Source: Loktanella sp. DSM 29012
Lineage (GTDB): Bacteria; Pseudomonadota; Alphaproteobacteria; Rhodobacterales; Rhodobacteraceae
DNA: 64,000 nt
Direction of reading: 5' to 3'
NCBI RefSeq assembly: GCF_900110705.1
Contig: NZ_FOEJ01000001.1
Span: 871,707 to 935,706 of the forward strand
The notes under the pieces were generated by a model. It was not told the DNA's origin. It saw nothing but the letters and a program-made list of their open reading frames with translations, and made no database searches. The translations under genes and the position numbers were made by a program. Below, piece by piece: positions 52,356-60,857 of this stretch (positions are counted from its first letter, which is position 1; each line of letters starts with the position of its first letter).

Positions 52356-53081
52356 ATGGTCGTCCTCATGAATGGCAGAGCACGACAGGACGCGATTGTC
52401 CGCTCCCTGCGACGCTCGGGGTCGGCGACGATCAAGGGTCTGGCCGAAGAGGTTGGGGCATCGCGCAGCACTATCCTGCGCGATATCGCAGCGCTGCGGG
52501 ATGAAGGGTTCGTTATTGATACCGAACAAGGCCGGGGCGGTGGGGTATCGATGGATACACGCTCCGTGCAAACCGCCGCGCGTCTGACCGTGACCGAAGT
52601 GTTCGCATTGGTGATCAGCGTGGCAAGTATGCAGGCGGCAGGGCAGCTTCCGTTTTCGCGGCTGGCCGATGCGGGACTGGCCAAGATCGAGAAAACGCTG
52701 CCGCCTGATAAGCTGCGCGATTTGCGGCGTCTGCTAGAGTGTCTCTATGTTGGTCCGTTGGCCCCAGAGGTTGATGTTTCTGATATTACAGTGTCCGATC
52801 CTGCGTTGCTTTCGGCATTCGAGGACGCGTTTCTGAACAGAAATTACTTACGCTTTCATTATTCTGATGCTCGTGGGGTCCGCTCGGAACGCGAGGTTGA
52901 GCCGCAGGCAATGCTCGTTCTTCCGCCACTTTGGTACCTTGTTGCTTGGGACCCAGAGCGACAAGATTTTCGCCATTTCAGAATGGATCGGATCACGACG
53001 CCGAAAGTGGTCGCAGGGTCAACGTTTCGTAAGCGACACGTCATGTTCGGTGATGGTGTTCACCGGGTGCGCTATGCATAG
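52356..53081 (+). CDS. WYL-domain helix-turn-helix transcriptional regulator
   Basis: A 241-residue regulator. The N-terminal DeoR/HTH_11 domain reads RQDAIVRSLRRSGSATIKGLAEEVGASRSTILRDIAAL in the first 45 residues (quoted in part), followed by a WYL domain with LRFHYSDARGVRSEREVEPQAML, LVLPPLWYLVAWD and FRHFRMDRI (the last two hold the signature). WYL proteins sense nucleotides or small ligands and often repress a divergent gene. It starts at an ATG at 52356 (second choice 52368) right behind the inverted repeat, so autorepression is likely. Confidence 0.87.
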   Translation: MVVLMNGRARQDAIVRSLRRSGSATIKGLAEEVGASRSTILRDIAALRDEGFVIDTEQGRGGGVSMDTRSVQTAARLTVTEVFALVISVASMQAAGQLPFSRLADAGLAKIEKTLPPDKLRDLRRLLECLYVGPLAPEVDVSDITVSDPALLSAFEDAFLNRNYLRFHYSDARGVRSEREVEPQAMLVLPPLWYLVAWDPERQDFRHFRMDRITTPKVVAGSTFRKRHVMFGDGVHRVRYA

Positions 53082-53117
53082 CCTTGGCTGCAACCCACAT
53101 CAGAAGCCGCAGTTTGC

Positions 53118-54005
53118 TTATCTTTTCAGTTCTTCAATCAGAAAATCATAGACGCGCCGAATACGGCGGCTTGTTGTCAGTTCGCGGTGCGCCACAAGCC
53201 AGATCGGAAATTGCAGCGGCTCTAAATCTGGCAGGACACGCACAACGGTAGGTTCTGCATCGCCAATCTGCGCATCCAGAACACCAATGGCCGCCCCTTG
53301 CTTTACCAATTCCCACATCACCAGATAGCTCTCGGTTAGCAGCGGAAAGTTTGCTTCGGTCAGACCAAGGCCCAGACTATTGAGGCCTTTCAACATGCCG
53401 CCGCTGCGATCCAGATTAATGAAGTCAGCGTGCCGGAGATCGTAAGGCGTCTTTGGATTGCCCAGTTTTGCAACATAGTCAGGCGTGGCATAAAGAATAG
53501 CATCGGCCATACCGATCTTCTTGGCGATCAAGTCAGGTTCGGTCGGTCGGAAATTGCGGATCGCGATATCGGCTTCCCGGCGCAACAGGTCGCTGGCGTG
53601 GTTAGAGACAACAATCTCAACGTGGATGCCGGGTTCTAGTTTGCGTAGCTTCGTCACGATCGGCGGTAGCAGCACAGCCGCATAAGTCTCGCTTGCCGAA
53701 ATGCTGATTGGCCCCTCCAGCGCCTGCGACTGACCCAGCGCGACCAAAGAGACCCGGCCAGCAGCCTCACCCATGCCGCGCACGTGCTCCAACAACTCCA
53801 TGCCGCTTGGCGTCAGGGTCAGCCCCCGACCGACACGTTCGAACAACACGACCCCAAGTTCCTGCTCTAAACCATCAACCTGCCGCCCAAGGGTCGGCTG
53901 CGCCATGCCCAATGCGCGCGCGGCAGCAGAGAGTGATCCTTCTTCCGCCGTCACCAAAAAAGCGCGGGCTTTATTCCAGTCAAACTTTACCGACCGCCAA
54001 TCCAT
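53118..54005 (-). CDS. LysR-family transcriptional regulator
   Basis: A 295-residue regulator. Residues 8-66 form the winged helix-turn-helix (FDWNKARAFLVTAEEGSLSAAARALG, in part, then QPTLGRQVDGLEQELG), and the periplasmic-binding-like effector domain follows (ISASETYAAVLLPPIV to the end). I choose the ATG at 54005 (MDWRSVKFDWNKARA) as normal for the family; one at 54047 adds 14 residues. It is divergent from the DUF4386 protein gene, whose operon (with the oxidoreductase) it probably controls. Confidence 0.88.
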   Translation of the reverse strand: MDWRSVKFDWNKARAFLVTAEEGSLSAAARALGMAQPTLGRQVDGLEQELGVVLFERVGRGLTLTPSGMELLEHVRGMGEAAGRVSLVALGQSQALEGPISISASETYAAVLLPPIVTKLRKLEPGIHVEIVVSNHASDLLRREADIAIRNFRPTEPDLIAKKIGMADAILYATPDYVAKLGNPKTPYDLRHADFINLDRSGGMLKGLNSLGLGLTEANFPLLTESYLVMWELVKQGAAIGVLDAQIGDAEPTVVRVLPDLEPLQFPIWLVAHRELTTSRRIRRVYDFLIEELKR

Positions 54006-54150
54006 GCAAATCTGCATATCAAAATTAGAGAATTGGTCAATTCGCATGGTTCACGGTCAGACGTACACCCATCCCAAGAACAAGCTAACGCTCTGCCGGT
54101 CACTGACAGCGAGGCTGACCCAGTCCGGCGCAACCGTGAAAGGAAACGCC

Positions 54151-54873
54151 ATGAATAACGCAACGCAACACTGGGACCCACAAGCGGCCCGCGCCGCAGG
54201 AGGCCTTTATCTGGCCATTGCGATCTGCGGTGGTTTCAGCATTGGATATGTGCCGATGCAAATCATGGCTGCCGATGGCGCCATTTCAAGTGCCAATCTC
54301 TTGGCTAATCGAGGTCTCTTTCAGCTTGGCGTTCTGGCTGACAGCGCCGTGATCCTATTTGAACTAGCTATCACGGCGATCCTTTATCAGATGTTCCGAC
54401 ACGTCGGACCAAAGATGGCGATGGCTGCCCTGATTTCCCGGGCGGGCATGATCACGGTCATGGGGATCAACCTGCTGCTCTGGGTGATGCCATATGTTCT
54501 GCTGACGCAACCGACCGAACGGGACACCGCGCAACTTCATGCAATGGCTCAATTCTGCTTCGAGGCGCAGGCCATGGGCGTCTTCATCTGGCAGCTCTTC
54601 TTTGGTGTCCATCTTCTCGCCCTTGGTTGGCTGATCCTGAAGTCTGACGTTGTTCCACATCTTTTAGGAAAGGGGCTGTTCGTAGGAGCCTTTGGCTATC
54701 TGATCCAAGGCATCGCGAAACTGACCTTCGTCGATGTGGCAGCCATCAACTACACCTTCATCGCGTTGCTCGTCATCGTCTCGATCTCCGAGATCAGCTT
54801 TGGCCTTTGGCTGCTGATCCGCGGAGGCCGCCTTACCCCCAAAACCCATCAATCCGCATCTGTTGCGGCCTAG
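54151..54873 (+). CDS. DUF4386 integral membrane protein
   Basis: A 240-residue protein with six hydrophobic helices. DUF4386 landmarks are RAAGGLYLAIAICGGFSIGYVP at the start, LFQLGVLADSAVILFELAITAILY, and FEAQAMGVFIWQLFFGVHLLALGWLI (each only a portion of the helix). Start at 54151 behind GAAAGGAAAC. It is co-directional with, and 12 bases before, an MDR oxidoreductase gene and divergent from a LysR regulator. Function unknown; family members often accompany stress or xenobiotic genes. Confidence 0.82.
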   Translation: MNNATQHWDPQAARAAGGLYLAIAICGGFSIGYVPMQIMAADGAISSANLLANRGLFQLGVLADSAVILFELAITAILYQMFRHVGPKMAMAALISRAGMITVMGINLLLWVMPYVLLTQPTERDTAQLHAMAQFCFEAQAMGVFIWQLFFGVHLLALGWLILKSDVVPHLLGKGLFVGAFGYLIQGIAKLTFVDVAAINYTFIALLVIVSISEISFGLWLLIRGGRLTPKTHQSASVAA

Positions 54874-54885
54874 AGGAGACATCTC

Positions 54886-55911
54886 ATGCTTGCTTATTCC
54901 TATTCCCAATACGGATCTGCCGACGTCGTTTCACGCATCGAGGTCCCCACACCGATCGCAAAGCCAGATGAGGTTCTGATCCGGGTTGTCGCGACGACGG
55001 TCAGCGCCGGTGACTGGCGCGCACGCAGCCTCACGATGCCAAAAGGTCTTGGGCTGTTGGGGCGGTTGGTCTTCGGCATCACGGGTCCCCGCAAACCGAT
55101 CCTTGGGACAGAGTTCTCCGGCATCATCGATAAGGTCGGATCAGAGGTCTCTACATTCCAAGCAGGCGATGCAGTCATCGGGTTCCCCGGAGCAAGCTTC
55201 GGCGCACATGCCGAGTTCATCACAATGCCGGCGGATGGAAAGCTGACCAAGAAGCCTGACACCGTCAGCTTCGCAGAAGCCGCCGCCATACCGTTTGGTG
55301 GAACAACGGCCTATGACTTTCTTGTCAACAAGGCCAAGCTGAAGTCCGGTGATAGAGTACTGATCAATGGTGCGTCCGGTTCCGTAGGCTCAGCCAGCGT
55401 GCAAATCGCAAAGCATCTCGGGGCAAAGGTCACTGCTGTTTGCAGCGGCAAGAATACCGACTTGGTGCAGAAGCTGGGGGCAGACCGCGTCATCGACTAC
55501 AGGACTGAGAGCATTGTCGAAGATGGTGTTCAATATGATATGGTGATCGATGCTGTTGGAACCCTGCCATGGTCACAAGCCCAACACGCCATCCGTCCTG
55601 GTGGAAAGATGGTTCTTATTGCGGGCAAGACATCGGACATGTTCTTTGGGGGCCTCAAAGCGACCATCAAAGGAAAGAAAATGGTCGGCGGGGTCGCAAC
55701 AGAGAGCCGTGAAATAGTGGAGGCGGTCGTAGATCTCGCAGCGCAAGGCATCCTTCGTCCCGTCATCGACAGACGTTACGCATTTGACGATATGCGAGCG
55801 GCCCATGCTCATGTCGATACTGGGCGGAAAATGGGCAACGTGGTCGTTGCCGTCATGCCAAAAGTCAGCACAGAAATCGCTATGAATACGAAGGATCTGG
55901 TCAATGTCTGA
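54886..55911 (+). CDS. MDR-family NAD(P)-dependent alcohol dehydrogenase/quinone oxidoreductase
   Basis: A 341-residue medium-chain reductase. The GroES-like N-terminal domain (VLIRVVATTVSAGDWRARS, LGTEFSGIIDKVGSEV) lacks the zinc-ligand cysteines, so the enzyme is of the zinc-free quinone oxidoreductase type. The nucleotide fold has VLINGASGSVGSASVQIAKHLGAKVTAV (GxGxxG at GASGSVG). Catalysed reaction is probably NADPH-dependent reduction of a quinone or enone. Ribosome-binding site GAGGAGAC precedes the ATG. It is the last gene before the IS66 remnant, which starts 34 bases behind its stop. Confidence 0.88.
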   Translation: MLAYSYSQYGSADVVSRIEVPTPIAKPDEVLIRVVATTVSAGDWRARSLTMPKGLGLLGRLVFGITGPRKPILGTEFSGIIDKVGSEVSTFQAGDAVIGFPGASFGAHAEFITMPADGKLTKKPDTVSFAEAAAIPFGGTTAYDFLVNKAKLKSGDRVLINGASGSVGSASVQIAKHLGAKVTAVCSGKNTDLVQKLGADRVIDYRTESIVEDGVQYDMVIDAVGTLPWSQAQHAIRPGGKMVLIAGKTSDMFFGGLKATIKGKKMVGGVATESREIVEAVVDLAAQGILRPVIDRRYAFDDMRAAHAHVDTGRKMGNVVVAVMPKVSTEIAMNTKDLVNV

Positions 55912-56012
55912 CAAAATGAAACTACGGATCGTTGGTCTTTGTATAGTAAGCGGTGCAAAGACCCCATGTTTCAATAAAATAAGGGTTTTGCGATGGTGTC
56001 TCCATTGAAGGT

Positions 56013-56426
56013 ATGGAGAACATCACAATGGATAACGGCGCGACGCGAGAGGTGAAGATATGGGGTTTCACTATCCCAGTTTCCACGTCTGGCCGGCGGA
56101 CATGGCCTGATGGGCTGAGGCTGCTTGCGGTCAAAAAAATTCAGGAAGGAGCTGGGATCCGCGAAACGGCTGAGGAGATCGGTGCGAATAAGTCTCTGGT
56201 GGCACTTTGGGTCAAAAAGGCAGAGGTGTCGCCGGGTCCCAATTTTGTGGAAGCAGTGCGCGCCTCCTCTGATCTTGGAACCTTTGCCCAAACTACTGCC
56301 GCAGAAAACGGCATCAACGGACTTTCCTGCCGTATCACGATCGGTGACATCACGGTTGATGTCCCGACTGGATATCCGGTTGGTCAACTCTCTGAGGTTC
56401 TGCGGGCCGTCAGGGGGGCAGCGTGA
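56013..56426 (+). CDS. tnpA: IS66 accessory protein TnpA
   Basis: A 137-residue IS66 Orf1 protein: a helix-turn-helix region (GLRLLAVKKIQEGAGIRETAEEIGANKSLVALWVKKA, in part, residues 36-72) and a C-terminal TITIGDITVDVPTGYP-like segment (CRITIGDITVDVPTGYPV, then LSEVLRAVRGAA), both typical. It starts at ATG 56013 and overlaps tnpB by four bases. It cannot transpose the element without tnpC. Confidence 0.88.
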   Translation: MENITMDNGATREVKIWGFTIPVSTSGRRTWPDGLRLLAVKKIQEGAGIRETAEEIGANKSLVALWVKKAEVSPGPNFVEAVRASSDLGTFAQTTAAENGINGLSCRITIGDITVDVPTGYPVGQLSEVLRAVRGAA

Positions 56427-56773
56427 TTTCACCGAGCGGAAATTTCAAAATTTTTATCGCGACCGAACCTGTGGATTTCAGGAAGGGTATGGACGGGCTG
56501 GCCGCATGCATTCACGGAAACTTCAATCTGGATCCGTTTTCCGGCGCGATCTATGTCTTCCGATCTCGGAGGGCTGACAGATTGAAGCTCTTGATCTGGG
56601 ATGGATCTGGCCTTGTCTTGATCACGAAGCGGCTGGTTGGACGGCGCTTCACTTGGCCAAAGCTGCAGTCTGGACCGGTCGTGCTCAGCAAGGTCCAGTT
56701 TGACGCGATGTTTGAGGGCATCGACTGGACAAAATTGAAGGAGGTCACTGCGAGAAAGCCTGTGTTTCTTTAA
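56423..56773 (+). CDS. tnpB: IS66 accessory protein TnpB
   Basis: A 116-residue IS66 Orf2 protein with the diagnostic FIATEPVDFRKGMDGLAACI, VFRSRRADRLKLLIWDGSGLVLITKRL and RFTWPK segments (each a common family block), ending KKPVFL-like ARKPVFL. Intact in length. The role of TnpB in IS66 transposition is accessory. Confidence 0.92.
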   Translation: MISPSGNFKIFIATEPVDFRKGMDGLAACIHGNFNLDPFSGAIYVFRSRRADRLKLLIWDGSGLVLITKRLVGRRFTWPKLQSGPVVLSKVQFDAMFEGIDWTKLKEVTARKPVFL

Positions 56774-56954
56774 TTGGATCAGCAATGCGACAAAGCTTGT
56801 CTGAGTCCAGTCTTTTGCCTTTTGTGGTGCTCATCCCGTTCGTGAAGCGGCGACGGGTCCTCGGGCTGTAAATGTCGCCGGCAGCGACCGACCCTGACAA
56901 AATCTTCGGGAGCCCGTTCGACCCGGCGAATGCCAGGAGGTGACAAGTTACTGC

Positions 56955-57430
56955 TCAGTCCACGCTCAGCTCATTGGCCCATTGAACAGCATCTTCCAGA
57001 AGATCGTCACCCCAGAATATCTCGATCTACCGCGAATGTAGGCGAACCGAAAATTCCCAGTTCGGTTGCTTCATCCGTAGCTCGCGTCAGCACCTGCTCA
57101 ATGCGTTCGGACTGAGCGTCTGCCAATACTCGGGCGGGGTCGTGGCCGATCTCCTCTATGCACGCGCTCAGGTTCGGCTCCTCGCCGGCCATATCCCCAT
57201 CTTCGAACCAGCGTCGATAGGTGGCGCAAGTGTAGTCCTGGATCCAGCCCTCTTCGACACCCAAGATGGCGACCTTGTTGGCCGGCACAAGACCTGAGAG
57301 AGGATAGGAAGCAGGGATGCGCGGCGACAGTCCATACCGCCGCGCACGGCGTTCGATATCCCGCCGCATGTATGCAGTCTTAACGGGTTTGTCGGGGGTG
57401 TCCGCAAACCGTGTTGGTCGGTTGTTCGGA
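56955..57430 (-). pseudogene. 2-hydroxychromene-2-carboxylate isomerase/DsbA-like protein, broken
   Basis: The minus strand encodes a DsbA-superfamily (kappa GST-like) protein: VKTAYMRRDIERRARRYGL, LIFGSPTF-like LGIFGSPTFAVD. About 45 N-terminal residues with the CxxC/SxxS-type active site are missing (cut at about 57430). Near the C-terminus one extra base in the VDRD/ILG region shifts the frame; in the restored frame the end reads EIFWGDDLLEDAVQWANELSVD, a normal family end with stop at 56955-56957. Both lesions make it a pseudogene. Confidence 0.7.
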
Positions 57431-57496
57431 CCGAGTAGCCCTATCGCGACAGAGACATTGCTTGAACGCATGCATAAAGCCATCTACGGATTTATA

Positions 57497-58015
57497 ATGA
57501 CCGATTTCGAAACAGCCCTTGCGGCAATTATCGGCAAGCCTTCGACGCAAAGACCATTTGTCTGCACTGGTCACCCGTCTGCCTGTCCAGTATGGGTCGT
57601 GGGGTATAACGCGGCTACAACGGGCGGAGACTGGTGGCGGTTTTGGTCCTCTGAGCGCGGATTCGATTACGCTTCATGGCGCAAAGACTACGATGCGGAA
57701 CGGGCAGCGCGCGGCAAGGGGGCATCAGCTACTCGCCTTCGTATCGACCGGTTCAAGGCGTCTGTTCACAACGTTTTGGAAACCAATATTTTCGCTACGC
57801 CATCAACCAGAATGGCGAATATGCCCGCCAGCAGCACAGAAGCTTTTGATTTGCTTATGACCACGTTCAGTCCTCGTGTCATCATAGCTCATGGCGTGGC
57901 CTCAGCGAACCATCTTGCAGGCTGGACCGATGGAGAACTGATAGCTTGTCCTCATCTTTCTCGGGCGGGATATGCAATAGTCGATGAAATCGTCGAAAAA
58001 CTCCGAAACCGCTAA
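57497..58015 (+). CDS. Uracil-DNA-glycosylase-like fold protein, tentative
   Basis: A 172-residue soluble protein starting MTDFETALAAIIGKPS. The block RPFVCTGHPSACPVWVVGYNAATTG (about residues 18-42) followed by DWWRFWSSERGFDYASWRKDY resembles the motif 1 region of UDG-superfamily proteins (G-x-N-P/A-A-T), and IIAHGVASANHLAG (about 131-144) is near where motif 2 would be. Catalytic assignment is not possible by eye. The codon pattern is more AT-rich than the core. It overlaps, upstream, the broken isomerase on the other strand, which argues it arrived separately. Confidence 0.6.
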   Translation: MTDFETALAAIIGKPSTQRPFVCTGHPSACPVWVVGYNAATTGGDWWRFWSSERGFDYASWRKDYDAERAARGKGASATRLRIDRFKASVHNVLETNIFATPSTRMANMPASSTEAFDLLMTTFSPRVIIAHGVASANHLAGWTDGELIACPHLSRAGYAIVDEIVEKLRNR

Positions 58016-58053
58016 CACATCAAACCGAGCCAACACGGTTTGCTTCGCCTCGG

Positions 58054-59043
58054 TCAAAAGCTCCAGTTACAGGTCTGTGCGAGCTCGCCCAGAACGTCGC
58101 GGAGGCCGGCGATCCCGAACACAGCCGTGATCGGATTCTCCGAGTAAGGCGTCGTTTGCAGGACCAGTCGCTCCTCGTCGAGAAGCTCCTTGAGGAAGGC
58201 GCCGGGCCATTCGGGGGCGAAGGTCGCCTCCTTGTCAGTGGACAGGCTCCACCGCTCCTCTCTGGCCTCTCCCTGGCCGACCCGAACAATGACGCGCTTC
58301 CACTCCGCGTAAGCGTCGGAGGAGTCGTCGCCAAGATAGTCGTCCCAGATGGCATAGACCTCGGTTTTGTTCGATTGGCATCGGGCAACGAGCACCACGG
58401 GATCTCCCGATTGCGATTTGCCCTCCTCAGCCGTCAGTAGCAGTGTGACGGTCCTGGTATCATCGAGCGGATTGATGTCGGACTGGATGCGCCAGTCGCC
58501 GCCGGTGGAGCTACCCGGCGCAGGGGCGCTTTCGAGCTCGGCGTCGACACTGTAGGTGTAGGTGCCACAGAGCCCAGGGCTGTGGATATCGAAGGGAGGA
58601 TCGGACGACTGAAACATTGCGAGATGCAGCAGGAAATCCTCGTCGAAAGACAGATCCTCGAAAAAGACTGCGTAGAGGTCCTGAGCCGGATTGGGCTCGC
58701 CGCACAGAGTATTGCCGTTTTGCAGGGGTCCGTGGTCATTCGACAGCCGGAATATCTCGGCTGTTTGCTTCTGCTCACCATCCAAGCTCCACGGGCGCCA
58801 AGTGGCGCCCTCGGAAACCAAGCCGACGCTTGTCCCATTCCCGAAGGTGATACTCATGGTGCTGCCTTTGGTGGCGAAGTGGTCATTGCCCGACAGCGTG
58901 ATCGCGCCGGTGATCGCCTCGGCTGTCCGACTGTAGGGCGCAAAGGACCGAGCATCCTGCCAGACATGGCGCTCGAGAGCAGCCTGAGAGAGGGCAGCGT
59001 GCGGAAAGACGGCAAGTGCGATCAGGAGAAGTGTGGTGCGCAT
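58054..59043 (-). CDS. Exported protein with a VasI-like C-terminal domain
   Basis: A 329-residue protein with a signal peptide (MRTTLLLIALAVFPHAALSQA) from an ATG at 59043 behind GGAGGC. The C-terminal half, from about residue 180, shows the pattern of VasI-type proteins: W-x-Q-S-D-INPLDDTRTVTL, then VLVARCQSNKTEVYAIWDDYLG, VIVRVGQG, WSLSTDKEATFAP and AVFGIAGLRDVLGELAQTCNW. VasI occurs in type VI secretion clusters but also alone. No other T6SS gene is in the window. Role unknown; it would act in the periplasm. Confidence 0.66.
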   Translation of the reverse strand: MRTTLLLIALAVFPHAALSQAALERHVWQDARSFAPYSRTAEAITGAITLSGNDHFATKGSTMSITFGNGTSVGLVSEGATWRPWSLDGEQKQTAEIFRLSNDHGPLQNGNTLCGEPNPAQDLYAVFFEDLSFDEDFLLHLAMFQSSDPPFDIHSPGLCGTYTYSVDAELESAPAPGSSTGGDWRIQSDINPLDDTRTVTLLLTAEEGKSQSGDPVVLVARCQSNKTEVYAIWDDYLGDDSSDAYAEWKRVIVRVGQGEAREERWSLSTDKEATFAPEWPGAFLKELLDEERLVLQTTPYSENPITAVFGIAGLRDVLGELAQTCNWSF

Positions 59044-59147
59044 GAAGCCTCCGGACGGACAGGAACGAGAGCAGTCAAGAATGTGACCCCACGAATTCAC
59101 GTCGCCTGCTCCTGTATGGAACTATGCACGCCAACACAGCTTGCGGA

Positions 59148-59831
59148 CAGGGTTCGCCACAGCCGCTCAATGAAGATGTTGTCCAGATAGCGACCCTTGC
59201 CATCCATCGAGATGCGGACGCCCGAGCGGCGCAGGCGGTCTGTCCAGGCAAAGGATGTGAACTGCGACCCTTGATCGCTGTTCATAATGTCCGGCGGTCC
59301 AAACCGATAGATGGCCTCGTTCAGCGCCTCCACGCAGAAGTCCGCGTCCAGCGTGTTCGAGATTCGCCACGACAGAACCATCCGGGTATGCCAATCCATG
59401 ATCGCCACCAGATAGAGGAACCCGCGGCGCATGGGCAGGTAGGTGATGTCCACGCACCAGACCTGGTTTGGCCTGTCTACCCGCAGACCCCGCAGCAGAT
59501 AGGGGTAGGTCTTGTGCCCCTTCGCCGGCCTGCTGGTGTTGGGTTTCTGATAGATCGGCATCAATCCCATCAGGCGCATGAGCCGACGGACGCGCTTCTC
59601 GTTCACCGCATGGCCTTCGTTGCGCAGGTGCCAGGTCATCTGGCGGACGCCAAAGAACGGTGTCTCGAGGAACTGCACATCGATCAGCCGCATCAGCGCA
59701 AGGTTCTGCTCCGTCTCGCCTTGAACTCAGGGGCATGCTGTTTTCGTTTCGACATCTTCGATCTCCTTCTTGGTGAAGATCAGCAGACAGCAATTCAAAG
59801 CTTACGTCAGTGTCCAGTTTTCGGGGGGCAC
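59148..59831 (-). pseudogene. IS3-family element remnant, internally deleted and 3'-truncated
   Basis: The minus-strand reading starts with a terminal repeat (TGCCCCCCGAAAACTGGACA at 59831 downward), then the start of orfA (ATG at 59755: MSKRKQHAPEFKA), then jumps within about 14 codons into the middle of orfB (MRLIDVQFLETPFFGVRQMT at 59693 downward), so the rest of orfA and the first part of orfB are deleted. The orfB part keeps WCVDITYLPM, MNSDQGSQFT and EQR-like IERLWRTL, and stops abruptly after LWRTL at about 59148. It cannot encode a working transposase. Confidence 0.8.
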
Positions 59832-59854
59832 CTCAGCGGTCCATGTGGCGCAAA

Positions 59855-59942
59855 TGACGAATTCCTACTCGCAGCAACCGTCCAGAACCTCCGCAAACTG
59901 GCGAAGATCTTTCCCGCACCGCAGCAAACGCGCAAAGCGTGA
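59855..59942 (+). pseudogene. 3' end fragment of a transposase gene (IS1182/IS4-like)
   Basis: The plus strand ends in FLLAATVQNLRKLAKIF and a stop at 59942. I recognise this as the C-terminus of IS1182/IS1478-type transposases. Only about 28 codons remain, directly beside the end of the IS3 remnant. Confidence 0.55.
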
Positions 59943-60371
59943 TAGGAAAGGCGCTTGCGCCAAATTCAGAACAGTTATTTCTGCGCGCGCAAACGGGAGT
60001 TTTTCCACAGAATGGGCGGAGAGCTGCCATTCGCCGCGCCTGCAAATGGTCTCCAGTCCGTCGCGAAAGCAGCCTTTCGCACAGTCCGGCCATCTTTAGC
60101 GTCAGATTATAACTCGCGATGTCAGCGCGTCCTTCGGGGAGGCGGAAAAGATTCTCCGAGACCCATCTCGTTTCGCGTCCAGAGCGTCAACCTGCATTTA
60201 ATTAAGGAGCCGATCCTATCTCGGGGCGCAGTCTCCCAGCGGATCAAGCGTCTCGAAATTGAGCTGGGGTAATTTTTCTCGTGCGTGGAGCACGCGGTGT
60301 CTGGCTAATACCCGAAAGCGGCTGCGTAAGCTCAATGCTTCGGTAATCCCCCTTTGCGCCTCGATGATCGC
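59943..60371. other. Non-coding junk region with a LysR-gene remnant
   Basis: No intact gene. Between 60204 and 60272 the plus strand reads SRGAVSQRIKRLEIELG and a stop, the recognition-helix part of a LysR regulator without the rest. The remaining sequence shows no repeat or RNA gene. Confidence 0.45.
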
Positions 60372-60791
60372 TTAGTGATCGGGCCACAGACCTGGCGATG
60401 CCGCCAATTCAAGCAGATGCCCGTCGGGGTCACGGAAATAAATGCTCTTGCCGCCCCGCAACCAACTCGTGCGGCTCAGAATTTCAACATCGTGTTGGTC
60501 CAGATGCGTGATCCAGTCGTTCAGTTCGTCATGTGATGTCTCGAACGCAAAATGGATGCGCCCATCCGCATCATGCGGAGGAATGTCATTTTCGCCATCC
60601 GCAACCGCCCCATCAGCGGTCCCACCTTTGTGAAATAATAGCAGAATGCTCTGCCCGTTTACATTCATTGCACACAACCGGTCTGAGGTTTTCAACGGCT
60701 CCAACCCCATAATTTCGGAGTAGAAGGTCTGTGCGCGCTCCAGATCCGCGACATAAATCGCCGTCTCAAGAATTTTAACAAGCTTTGGCAC
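60372..60791 (-). CDS. VOC superfamily (glyoxalase/bleomycin resistance-like) protein
   Basis: A 139-residue protein with the paired beta-alpha-beta-beta-beta fold of the vicinal oxygen chelate superfamily: ILETAIYVADLERAQTFYSEIMGL (first module, with a Thr/Ala where a metal His may lie), GRIHFAFETSHDELNDWITHL (His), and GGKSIYFRDPDGHLLELAA (Glu), the last being the family's hallmark. It may be a dioxygenase, an isomerase or a resistance protein; no substrate can be told. Start at 60791. Confidence 0.82.
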   Translation of the reverse strand: MPKLVKILETAIYVADLERAQTFYSEIMGLEPLKTSDRLCAMNVNGQSILLLFHKGGTADGAVADGENDIPPHDADGRIHFAFETSHDELNDWITHLDQHDVEILSRTSWLRGGKSIYFRDPDGHLLELAASPGLWPDH

Positions 60792-60857
60792 CGTTCAGGC
60801 CTCACATGAGTTTTCCGACTAAGTGAACGATAAGTAGCGCTTTAAAGGAGATTACAA

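Larger units (their letters stand above)
55946..56790 (+). mobile_element. IS66-family remnant (left end, tnpA and tnpB; tnpC missing)
   Basis: The left terminus begins GTAAGCGG, the hallmark of IS66 ends, at 55946. tnpA and tnpB follow intact and coupled by ATGA, but the 1.5-kb tnpC transposase and the right end (a CGCTTAC terminus) are absent; unrelated sequence begins soon after the tnpB stop at 56773. The exact break point is uncertain within a few tens of bases. Confidence 0.82.

Noticed and set aside
58054..59043. Part of a type VI secretion cluster
   Set aside because: No other T6SS component (TssB, TssC, TssM, Hcp, VgrG) is encoded anywhere in the window.
59833..60093. A minus-strand 86-codon gene
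   Set aside because: It overlaps the transposase remnant and has an Arg/Cys-rich, non-protein-like composition.
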